Program-made: the position numbers and the translations under genes
Notes under the pieces: generated by a model
Seen by the model: the letters and a program-made list of their open reading frames with translations, nothing else
Told to the model about the DNA's origin: nothing
The model's database searches: none
Part shown: positions 1-5,525 of the stretch, one piece after another
Layout: every line of letters begins with the position of its first letter
Position numbering within the stretch: position 1 is the stretch's first letter
Source of the DNA: Candidatus Woesearchaeota archaeon
Lineage (GTDB): Archaea; Nanobdellota; Nanobdellia; Woesearchaeales; UBA12501
NCBI GenBank assembly: GCA_016177345.1
Contig: JACOVM010000051.1
Span: 1 to 5,525, forward strand
Length of the DNA: 5,525 nucleotides
Direction: 5' to 3'

Positions 1-1
1 T

Positions 2-82
2 ATGGTAAAGCAACAGGCGGCATTGCTCTGTATTTTTCTTCTCTTAGGCAGCATCTTATCAACAGTTTCTACATCAGCAGCG
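2..82 (+). other. Sec signal peptide of the large protein (residues 1-27)
   Basis: The N-terminus has one Lys at residue 3, a hydrophobic core at about residues 6-19 (AALLCIFLLLGSIL), then a small polar stretch STVSTSAA ahead of an acidic mature start. Cleavage after A26 or A27 fits the small-residue -3/-1 rule. This predicts export, and it supports the ATG at base 2 as the real start. The only cysteine outside the later insertion is C10, which lies inside this peptide and would be removed. Canonical Tc B subunits are not usually made with a Sec signal, so direct Sec export would be a difference from them. Confidence 0.85.
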
Positions 83-3000
83 ACAGATGTAGATGGGGGA
101 GAACGGAAAATAGAAGAAGCAGTGACAATAGAACAGACCAAAGAAAGCACTGTACCAAACGAAGATGCTATGAATCTTGATGCAAGAAAGCTCACCAGAG
201 TATCAAGAAGGGCATTTTCTACATCAGTAGCCCCTTCTTCAACTTTATGGGCTCGCGCCCCCCTTGATGGCCCTGAATCTACGAAGCCAGAGCTTGATAT
301 CCAGCAGCAAAAGTATAATGACTTATTTACCGGGTCTGCAGTGTACTCCCACCAAATAAAAGTCCCAAGAGGAGTTCACGGTTTAGAGCCAACCATCACT
401 ATTTCTTATTCAAGCATGGCAAGAAGTTCTACAAGCATTCTTGGCCCCGGCTGGAGCCTTTCTGCCCCGTCCATCACAAGAGATACCAATTCGACACAGC
501 AGCGAGAAGATGATGACATTTTCTTTCTGCACCTTCCTGAAGCTTCAGCAAAGCTCATTGAAGCTAGCGATGGCTATCATACCGAGCAGGAAAGTTTCTT
601 TCGCATCACCAGAGAAGAGAATGGGTGGATGCTAAAGAAAAAAGATGGGATAACATTCTATTTTGGCTACAATGAAAATGCTGTGCTTAATTCAACGCTT
701 GACCAATACGAAAGTGTATGGTACCTCTCTGAGATGCAAGATGCTTATGGAAACAGTGTTTCTTATGAATATGTAAAGAATCCTGGAACTGATCAAGCAG
801 CATACCTTTCGCGTATCATTTATGGGCTTAGCGAAATTCAATTCGTATATAATCATTCGGCACAGCAAGGATTTGATGGGTTTGTTTATGGCACACGATT
901 AAAAACAACAGCACTGCTTGATAGGGTTGATGTCATTCAAAATAATACGCTTGTTCGGGCATATGATTTTGGCTACACAGGGATAGGATACAAAAAAGTA
1001 CTGGCAAGCATTACAGAGATAGGAAGTGACAATGAAACAACATTGCCGCCAGCCATGTTTACGTACTATAATGAAACTGGATTGGTTGAAGATACTCGAT
1101 GGCCTGTTCCAGAAGGTATCCTCTTTGGAGGAAATGACACTGGCATTCGATTCTTTGATGCCAATGAAGATGGCTTTGTTGACATTGCACGAATGAAAGC
1201 AGAAGATCATGCCACATATTGGATGAACAATAAGGGAGGGTGGAATGGATCGGAACAAGCACCATTGCCACTCCAGCAAGGATTTGCTGATCTTGACGAT
1301 ACGGATTATGGTGTTCGCTTTCTTGACCTCAATGCTGATGGAATGCTAGATATGTGGCAATCGGTAAAAGCACAAGCAAATGAGGTTAATGTTGTCCTCA
1401 TAAAAGAAGGAAATTCGTGGAGCCAAGAAACTATGAGCCTCCCTGAAGGGGTTCACTTTGTCGAGAAGGCAATGAAGTGCAATCCATCTTACTGCACCCT
1501 CAATCAATTTGACGAAGGACTCCAGTGTGACATGAACGCATGCACCAGAACATGCGCAGTTCCCTCATGTGCCAGCACAGGATCAATAGTTACCGATGAA
1601 ACCTCACCTGACCCACAATGGGATTATAATGACATGTATGAGGCATCAGATAAGGGGGATTATGGTTATGCATCACCAAACAAGTGCTACATATTTGAAT
1701 ATACCGGAAGCGACGATGAAGACAGCATTGACGACTCTGACTGTTATGATCTTTACACAGATTATAACAGCGGATATGACGAGTATGACATCGATGAGGC
1801 TGGATATGAGTTAGACGCTTATGCTGGAATTGGGTTTAAAGGAAGAAATGAACAAAATAGCTGGCTCGCAACAATTCCGGCAACATACGATGCAGCATTC
1901 TACAATGGGGATGACATTTCAAACTCAAATTGGAAATATAAGTTTTATACAGCTGTCGACAGGGACGGGACGCCAGATTATGATAATGAGGGGGATTGGG
2001 ATGGATTTAACTGGCCATTATGCGGTGTTACCCATTCAGTAGCATGCGCTCCAAATTATGAGACGTGCTTAACCTGGGGTGCAACGAATTGTGGCTTTGG
2101 ATGTGCCGGAGAAGGCACTGCTCCATTTATTATTATGGGAGTGTATAGAGAACGATACAGTGATATCCGAGATGCATTAAAAGATTATAAGCCAAGCAGA
2201 GGCACTGTTGAGGGGAATGCCTATTTTGGGCATGGCCATTATCGAGTTATGGAATACGAGCCGGTGACAACATATGTGTATCCAACCTGCACTTCATCAG
2301 AAACATGGTCAAAAGATACAGGGGTTCGATTAGTAGACCTTAACAAGGATGGCAGAACAGACCTTCTTCAAGCAACGTCGGATGTACAGAAAGCATGGCT
2401 AAACACTGAAGGAGGATGGCAAGAAGCTGATGGCTTCAACCCGCCAATGCGTGCAGCATTTGTTGATAATGCTGGGAGAGATAAGGGAGTAAGGATTGCT
2501 GATGTAAATGGGGATGGCTTTCCTGATATCATTAGCGGAGAGCAAAGCAATAGGACAACATGGCTGAATAATGGCAAAGAATGGGAAGAGGATCCTCACT
2601 GGGCGATTCCTTATTCTGCAGCGTTCTTAGCCAAAGAGAGGCATACTGGAACTACGTTTACGGATATTGATGCAGACGGGCTTTTAGACCTTGTCAAAGC
2701 AGATGAAGAACAAAAGCGTGTTTGGAGAAATACGGGAAAAGGGTGGATTGAGGATGAGGCCATAAATCTACCATTATGGCTTGACTTTAAAAACTCAACA
2801 AGCATAATAGCTGATGTGAATGGAGATGGGGCTGAGGATATGCTCACTGCCACTGCAGACAGAAAAGAAACGAGCTTAAACAGGGCAGGAGCATATCTTT
2901 TATTACGATCGATTACAAACCAGTTTGGAGGGATAACAACCTTAGGCTATAGCCCTTCAACACAGTTTATTCATACCGGCAGTGATGATATGAATGATCT

Positions 3001-5296
3001 TCACTTTCCATTATGGGTTGTAACAGAGGTAACGTTAGATAATGGAATGAGTGGCGACCACCAAAATCAGTTCACCTTTGAATATTCCTATACTAATGGG
3101 GTGTATGACGCAGCATCACGAGAATTCAGGGGTTTCGGAACTGTCATCGAACAACGGCCTGATGATAGTAAAGTATATCACCATTTTCATCAGGACAAAT
3201 ATAGGAAGGGATTGGAATATCTTACCTCTATTTTTGATCATGAAGAACAGCAACTCCAAGAAACCAAGCAATCATGGGATACAGAAGAGTATGACAATTA
3301 CGCGATTATAAAGTTAACGGGAATGCTCAATACTGAATATGGAACAGAAAATTCAAGAACGACGGAAATGCAGCTGGATTATGATGGATATGGCAATCCA
3401 GAACAAATCCTCAATCTTGGAGACAACACCACTGAAATGGATAATTGGAAAAAAGAAATAGGATATGCTTATAACCTTGATGAATGGATAGTTGACAAGC
3501 CAAGCCATTTTGTTTGGCATGACAATGAAGAAACAGTTTTGAGAGAAACATGGTTGTCCTACGATGATTTAGAATATGGCGACCAACCAGAACGGGGAAG
3601 CGTAACTCAAATCAAGCAATGGAACAACCAAGGAGATGATTATTTTACCCTGTTTGAGTATGATGAGGGGGGAAACCCAACTGCAACAACGAACGCCAAT
3701 GGTTATAGAACAGAGTATCTTTATGATGGCTCCAATCGCTTTGTCCACCAAGACGAAAATGCCCTTGGACATATTATTACATTTGATTATGACCAAAGAT
3801 ATGAGCAAATTACTTCTTCAGCAGACCAAAATAGCATAACAATAAGATATCAGTACGACCTGTTTGGAAGAGAAACAAAAGAAGCATTGCCTTACGATTC
3901 TCTTGACCAGCCTACAGTCGTTACCTCTTACCATATGAGTGGAACAGCACCATCTTCAGTGACAATAGAAGCTCGTGAAAATTCTGGAACTGATGATGTT
4001 TTTACCTCAACTTATTATTATGATGGGTTTGGGAACCTTATTCAAACACAACAAGAAGCAGAAGATGGAAAGGTTATTGTCATGAACTTATTTCATCAAT
4101 GGGATGGGAAAATACGAAAACAGGAACATCCTTATTTCACTGAAAGCCATAATGCCTACGAAACACCATCGGCTGATACATACGCCACCACATTTGATTA
4201 CGACCCTCTTGGAAGGCGTACCAAGCAACAAAATGCAGATGGAACGATAAAAACAGTTAGGTATAACGGCAGCAGGATTGTTGTTACTGATGAGAATAAT
4301 CATACAAAAGAATACATAACCGATGGCTATAATCGGATTGCCAGCGTGATCGAACACAACCAAGGAGAACAATATTTGACCACATACCAATACAATCCTT
4401 TCAATAACATCGTCACAATTACAGATAATGAAGAAAACAACATGATTATGGAATATGACAGCTTGGGAAGAGAAATTCGCACTGATGATCTTGATAGGGG
4501 TGTTTGGAACTATCGCTATGATGGAGTTGGAAACCTTCTTTGGCTTCGTGATGCTAGGGGAATTGAAAAGAACATGACCTACGATGCCATTAACAGGGCC
4601 AAAACAGAACAAACAAGCGATAGAACGATTCGCTACGTCTACGATGACCGGAAGATCGGGCCCTTATCTTCAGCATCAACGCCTTCCGCAAAGACCAAAT
4701 ATTTTTATGACGATCGATATAGGATGACCAAGAAAATATTTTCCTTCCATAATGGGACTGTCCTTTCTGTTGATTATGATTACGATGCAATGGACAGGAT
4801 TAAGACAGAAGAAAATCCACAAGGAATAGTTGAATATTATTACGGCAGTGATGCCCATCTTGAGAGAATCCCCAATATTATAAGAAACACTGATTACAAC
4901 TCAGCAGGACAGCTTTCAAAGCGAGAATACAACAATGGAATTGAAACAACGTTCGAGTACAATCCATTGACATTAAGGCTCGCACAGCTTCATAGTTCAG
5001 TTCAAGATATTTTGTATGGTTATGATAATGTAGGAAACATCTTCTCCATTGAAGACAACAAAAGAGGTGTTATAAAGGCGATGGGCTATGACGATCTCGA
5101 TCGATTGATCTATGCCAATGCCGTTCAAGGAAGTGACGTTTTATATGAGTATGATTACAACTATGATTATAGTGGGAATATTCTCCGAGTAGCATCTCCT
5201 GAAAGAATTCTTGAATATGAGTATGATGGATACGAAGGAGTGCCAGTTCTTCATAGCCCTGCAAGAATAACCGTGAGCGAAGGGGAAACTGGCTGA
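2..5296 (+). CDS. Secreted SpvB/TcB-like RHS (YD-repeat) giant protein with VCBS repeats and a Cys-rich insertion
   Basis: A 1,764-residue protein. By family knowledge, SpvB plus VCBS/FG-GAP plus TcdB-middle plus YD repeats is the order of Tc-toxin B subunits and related RHS proteins, which form a hollow shell that can enclose a toxic polypeptide. Seen: signal peptide 1-27; linker 28-104; SpvB domain about 105-345 (TGSAVYSHQIKVPRG, GLEPTITISYSS, LGPGWSLSAPSITR); six DxNxDGxxD-type loops at 386, 442, 779, 834, 888 and 938; TcdB-middle features about 960-1110 (FPLWVVTEV, GVYDAASREFRGFG); YD repeats 1127-1764. A Cys-rich insertion of about 280 residues splits the VCBS block. No RHS core, DPxG motif or C-terminal toxin is present, so it is either a TcB-like half or a 3'-truncated RHS gene. 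The start at base 2 gives a good signal peptide, but the frame is open at the window edge, so an upstream start or the ribosome site cannot be judged. Stop TGA is followed directly by in-frame TAG. The architecture is sure; the function (toxin, adhesin or surface protein) is inferred. Confidence 0.96.
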   Translation: MVKQQAALLCIFLLLGSILSTVSTSAATDVDGGERKIEEAVTIEQTKESTVPNEDAMNLDARKLTRVSRRAFSTSVAPSSTLWARAPLDGPESTKPELDIQQQKYNDLFTGSAVYSHQIKVPRGVHGLEPTITISYSSMARSSTSILGPGWSLSAPSITRDTNSTQQREDDDIFFLHLPEASAKLIEASDGYHTEQESFFRITREENGWMLKKKDGITFYFGYNENAVLNSTLDQYESVWYLSEMQDAYGNSVSYEYVKNPGTDQAAYLSRIIYGLSEIQFVYNHSAQQGFDGFVYGTRLKTTALLDRVDVIQNNTLVRAYDFGYTGIGYKKVLASITEIGSDNETTLPPAMFTYYNETGLVEDTRWPVPEGILFGGNDTGIRFFDANEDGFVDIARMKAEDHATYWMNNKGGWNGSEQAPLPLQQGFADLDDTDYGVRFLDLNADGMLDMWQSVKAQANEVNVVLIKEGNSWSQETMSLPEGVHFVEKAMKCNPSYCTLNQFDEGLQCDMNACTRTCAVPSCASTGSIVTDETSPDPQWDYNDMYEASDKGDYGYASPNKCYIFEYTGSDDEDSIDDSDCYDLYTDYNSGYDEYDIDEAGYELDAYAGIGFKGRNEQNSWLATIPATYDAAFYNGDDISNSNWKYKFYTAVDRDGTPDYDNEGDWDGFNWPLCGVTHSVACAPNYETCLTWGATNCGFGCAGEGTAPFIIMGVYRERYSDIRDALKDYKPSRGTVEGNAYFGHGHYRVMEYEPVTTYVYPTCTSSETWSKDTGVRLVDLNKDGRTDLLQATSDVQKAWLNTEGGWQEADGFNPPMRAAFVDNAGRDKGVRIADVNGDGFPDIISGEQSNRTTWLNNGKEWEEDPHWAIPYSAAFLAKERHTGTTFTDIDADGLLDLVKADEEQKRVWRNTGKGWIEDEAINLPLWLDFKNSTSIIADVNGDGAEDMLTATADRKETSLNRAGAYLLLRSITNQFGGITTLGYSPSTQFIHTGSDDMNDLHFPLWVVTEVTLDNGMSGDHQNQFTFEYSYTNGVYDAASREFRGFGTVIEQRPDDSKVYHHFHQDKYRKGLEYLTSIFDHEEQQLQETKQSWDTEEYDNYAIIKLTGMLNTEYGTENSRTTEMQLDYDGYGNPEQILNLGDNTTEMDNWKKEIGYAYNLDEWIVDKPSHFVWHDNEETVLRETWLSYDDLEYGDQPERGSVTQIKQWNNQGDDYFTLFEYDEGGNPTATTNANGYRTEYLYDGSNRFVHQDENALGHIITFDYDQRYEQITSSADQNSITIRYQYDLFGRETKEALPYDSLDQPTVVTSYHMSGTAPSSVTIEARENSGTDDVFTSTYYYDGFGNLIQTQQEAEDGKVIVMNLFHQWDGKIRKQEHPYFTESHNAYETPSADTYATTFDYDPLGRRTKQQNADGTIKTVRYNGSRIVVTDENNHTKEYITDGYNRIASVIEHNQGEQYLTTYQYNPFNNIVTITDNEENNMIMEYDSLGREIRTDDLDRGVWNYRYDGVGNLLWLRDARGIEKNMTYDAINRAKTEQTSDRTIRYVYDDRKIGPLSSASTPSAKTKYFYDDRYRMTKKIFSFHNGTVLSVDYDYDAMDRIKTEENPQGIVEYYYGSDAHLERIPNIIRNTDYNSAGQLSKREYNNGIETTFEYNPLTLRLAQLHSSVQDILYGYDNVGNIFSIEDNKRGVIKAMGYDDLDRLIYANAVQGSDVLYEYDYNYDYSGNILRVASPERILEYEYDGYEGVPVLHSPARITVSEGETG
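1142..2840 (+). repeat. VCBS/FG-GAP repeat block, six copies, interrupted between copies 2 and 3
   Basis: Six copies of a calcium-loop motif begin at D386 (DANEDGFVD), D442 (DLNADGMLD), D779 (DLNKDGRTD), D834 (DVNGDGFPD), D888 (DIDADGLLD) and D938 (DVNGDGAED). Most are followed about 20 residues later by a W-x-N-x-x-G-x-W strand such as WMNNKGGW, WLNTEGGW, WLNNGKEW and WRNTGKGW. Spacings are 56, 337, 55, 54 and 50 residues, so the normal period is about 55 and the second gap contains about 280 extra residues. In Tc B subunits this type of block forms a beta-propeller that docks to the A subunit. Here the docking role is only an inference. Confidence 0.88.
1478..2290 (+). other. Cys-rich, acidic insertion domain within the VCBS block (about residues 493-763)
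   Basis: Fourteen cysteines lie at residues 493, 498, 509, 514, 518, 523, 562, 581, 674, 682, 689, 697, 701 and 763. There are none elsewhere in the mature protein. They form an N-terminal cluster (C-x4-C-x10-C-x4-C-x3-C-x4-C), two in or beside an acidic tract, a second cluster (C-x7-C-x6-C-x7-C-x3-C) and one at the exit. Residues 571-605 contain 16 Asp/Glu and 6 Tyr with no Lys or Arg. Residues 653-662 (DRDGTPDYDN) look like a thrombospondin type 3 calcium loop. The even cysteine count in an exported protein suggests disulfides, possibly seven. I do not recognise the domain family. Codon use looks like the flanks and the frame is intact, so it is a true in-frame domain rather than an intervening element. 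Confidence 0.8.
3380..5251 (+). repeat. YD (RHS) repeat region of the large protein
   Basis: At least fourteen YDxxx[NR]/YDxxGN-type motifs occur at residues 1127, 1220, 1241, 1285, 1340, 1400, 1485, 1506, 1527, 1569, 1594, 1674, 1696 and 1721. Examples are YDGYGN, YDLFGR, YDPLGR, YDSLGR, YDGVGN, YDNVGN and YDYSGN. Such repeats form the strands of the spiralling beta-sheet shell in RHS and Tc B/C proteins. The last segment (LEYEYDGYEG ... LHSPARI) resembles the strand that normally precedes the closing core, and the protein ends 8 residues later without it. The copies are diverged at protein level, and I see no near-identical DNA repeats. Confidence 0.9.
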
Positions 5297-5314
5297 TAGA
5301 ACATCCCCGCAACC

Positions 5315-5324
5315 TTTATAAATT
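5315..5324 (+). promoter_or_regulatory. Archaeal-type TATA box for the tRNA gene
   Basis: The sequence TTTATAAATT is centred about 27 bases before the first base of the tRNA, matching the usual archaeal TATA-to-start distance, so transcription would begin within a few bases of the mature 5' end. The upstream BRE position is GCAACC, which is only weakly purine-rich. It implies that the tRNA is transcribed independently of the large gene, whose stop lies 18 bases upstream of the box. Confidence 0.7.
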
Positions 5325-5346
5325 ACCTTCCTGCCCCAAGCAGAAT

Positions 5347-5465
5347 GCCTCCGTAGCATAGTAGCTATTGCACCTGACTTGTAGCAGTGGATCGCAATAC
5401 GCTAAGAGATTGTCGATTGCTGGGAAGCAATCAGGAGGTCGGGGGTGCAACTCCCCCCGGAGGCT
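5347..5465 (+). tRNA. tRNA-Thr (anticodon UGU), intron-containing
   Basis: Acceptor stem 5347-5353 (GCCTCCG) pairs fully with 5458-5464 (CGGAGGC), with discriminator T at 5465. U8-A9 are at 5354-5355 and the D arm is 5356-5371 (G10-C25, C11-G24 and A12-U23 pair; 13/22 is U-U). Anticodon stem 5373-5377 (CCTGA) pairs with 5431-5435 (TCAGG). After intron removal the loop is CUUGUAA with anticodon UGU. The variable loop is AGGUC, and the T stem is GGGGG/CCCCC with loop TGCAACT. G1-C72, C2-G71 and U73 agree with archaeal threonine identity. U8, A14, G15-C48, A21, U54-A58 and C56 are kept, but position 19 is C and position 55 is G. CCA is not encoded. It decodes ACA and probably other ACN codons. 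The identity is strong; full function is slightly less certain because of the elbow changes. Confidence 0.9.
5384..5429 (+). other. tRNA intron at position 37/38 (46 nt, bulge-helix-bulge type)
   Basis: Removing 5384-5429 restores a standard seven-base anticodon loop. The 3' bulge C-A-A (5428-5430) lies between the anticodon stem and a central helix made of C5378-G5427, T5379-A5426 and T5380-A5425, with G5381-G5424 unpaired. The 5' bulge is T-A-G (5382-5384). Cleavage after the second base of each bulge gives the stated ends. The intron body pairs 5385-5398 with 5409-5422, with small bulges and G-U pairs, around a 10-base loop. It would be cut by the archaeal tRNA-splicing endonuclease. The imperfect central helix makes this a relaxed rather than a strict bulge-helix-bulge motif. 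Confidence 0.82.
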
Positions 5466-5477
5466 TTTTCATTTTTT
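5466..5477 (+). terminator. T-run terminator of the tRNA gene
   Basis: The discriminator T is followed by four more Ts, then CA, then six Ts (5472-5477). Oligo-T runs on the non-template strand end archaeal transcription without needing a hairpin. The position directly after the mature 3' end fits a single-gene tRNA transcript. Confidence 0.65.
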
Positions 5478-5525
5478 AAGAAGATATTTAACATAGCCAC
5501 AGAACAAGCACATAATATCTTGGAA
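5469..5525 (-). CDS. Possible 3' end of a convergent gene with a CxxC-G-Y tail
   Basis: On the - strand a frame is open from the window edge to a TGA at 5471-5469, giving FQDIMCLFCGYVKYLLKK. The C-x-x-C-G-Y followed by basic residues resembles half of a zinc ribbon, and the stop lies just past the tRNA end, as a tightly packed convergent gene would. It is only 18 codons, so it could be chance. A start at the internal ATG would give only 14 residues, so if real the gene begins outside the window. Confidence 0.25.
   Translation of the reverse strand, partial: FQDIMCLFCGYVKYLLKK
5481..5521. repeat. 8-bp perfect inverted repeat with 25-base spacer
   Basis: AAGATATT (5481-5488) is matched by AATATCTT (5514-5521). 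Pairing does not extend on either side. It could be a weak hairpin or a dyad binding site downstream of the tRNA terminator. An AT-rich 8-bp match of this kind is not rare by chance, and it may simply overlap a convergent coding end. Confidence 0.3.

Noticed and set aside
29..31. C10 in the N-terminus as a lipoprotein cysteine
   Set aside because: The preceding residues are A-L-L, the -1 position lacks Gly/Ala/Ser, and the cysteine lies in the middle of the hydrophobic core, so it is not a lipobox.
899..1279. 126-codon open frame on the - strand
   Set aside because: It is antisense to the SpvB/VCBS part of the large gene and shows no motif or plausible start context.
1478..2290. Cys-rich segment as an intein, intron or mobile insertion
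   Set aside because: It has no splicing motifs, terminal repeats or target duplication, and the frame continues through it.
4088..4612. 174-codon open frame on the - strand
   Set aside because: It lies wholly within the YD-repeat region of the sense gene, which has clear family motifs in its own frame. The antisense translation is hydrophobic and without recognisable domains, as expected for a shadow frame.
2..5296. Abundant N-x-S/T sequons as evidence of special glycosylation
   Set aside because: The protein is long and rich in Asn, Ser and Thr, and the number of sequons looks close to what composition alone would give.
5294..5299. Stop-codon readthrough or recoding of TGA to continue into an RHS core
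   Set aside because: The next in-frame codon is TAG and the tRNA promoter and gene follow within 50 bases, so no continuation exists.
5347..5470. Riboswitch or rho-independent attenuator instead of a tRNA
   Set aside because: Acceptor, anticodon and T stems all pair exactly at tRNA spacing, and removal of the intron gives a standard loop, so a tRNA explains the pairing fully.

Overview
The window holds one very large secreted-protein gene on the + strand (2-5296), followed 50 bases later by an intron-containing tRNA-Thr gene (5347-5465) and a short 3' flank. The host is most likely an archaeon. The tRNA has an intron at the canonical 37/38 position with a bulge-helix-bulge-like fold, carries no encoded CCA, and has a U73 discriminator. 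A TATA-like box lies about 27 bases upstream and a T-run terminator follows. AGA/AGG and ATA codons are common in the large gene. I cannot place it further from this sequence; a DPANN-type metagenome lineage is a guess.

The large gene encodes 1,764 residues with the order of a Tc-toxin B component / SpvB-type RHS protein. It runs: Sec signal peptide (1-27), polar linker (28-104), SpvB domain (about 105-345), VCBS/FG-GAP repeats with DxNxDGxxD calcium-type loops (about 380-955), TcdB middle domain (about 960-1110), then YD (RHS) repeats to the C-terminus. Two things stand out. An insertion of about 280 residues sits between the second and third VCBS repeats and holds 14 of the protein's 15 cysteines, a very acidic Tyr-rich tract and a TSP3-like Asp loop. 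The protein also stops before any RHS-associated core or C-terminal toxin. Without the insertion it would be about 1,480 residues, close to a TcB subunit, so it may be a TcB-like shell half whose partner is encoded elsewhere, or an RHS gene that lost its 3' end next to the tRNA.

The tRNA has its own promoter and terminator. Its fold is good except at the elbow, where G19 is C and U55 is G. The intron can adopt two mutually exclusive hairpins, one of which would hide the 3' splice site. After the tRNA there are about 55 bases with a T-rich terminator, an 8-bp inverted repeat and a possible 3' end of a convergent - strand gene. No mobile element, CRISPR array or rRNA is visible.
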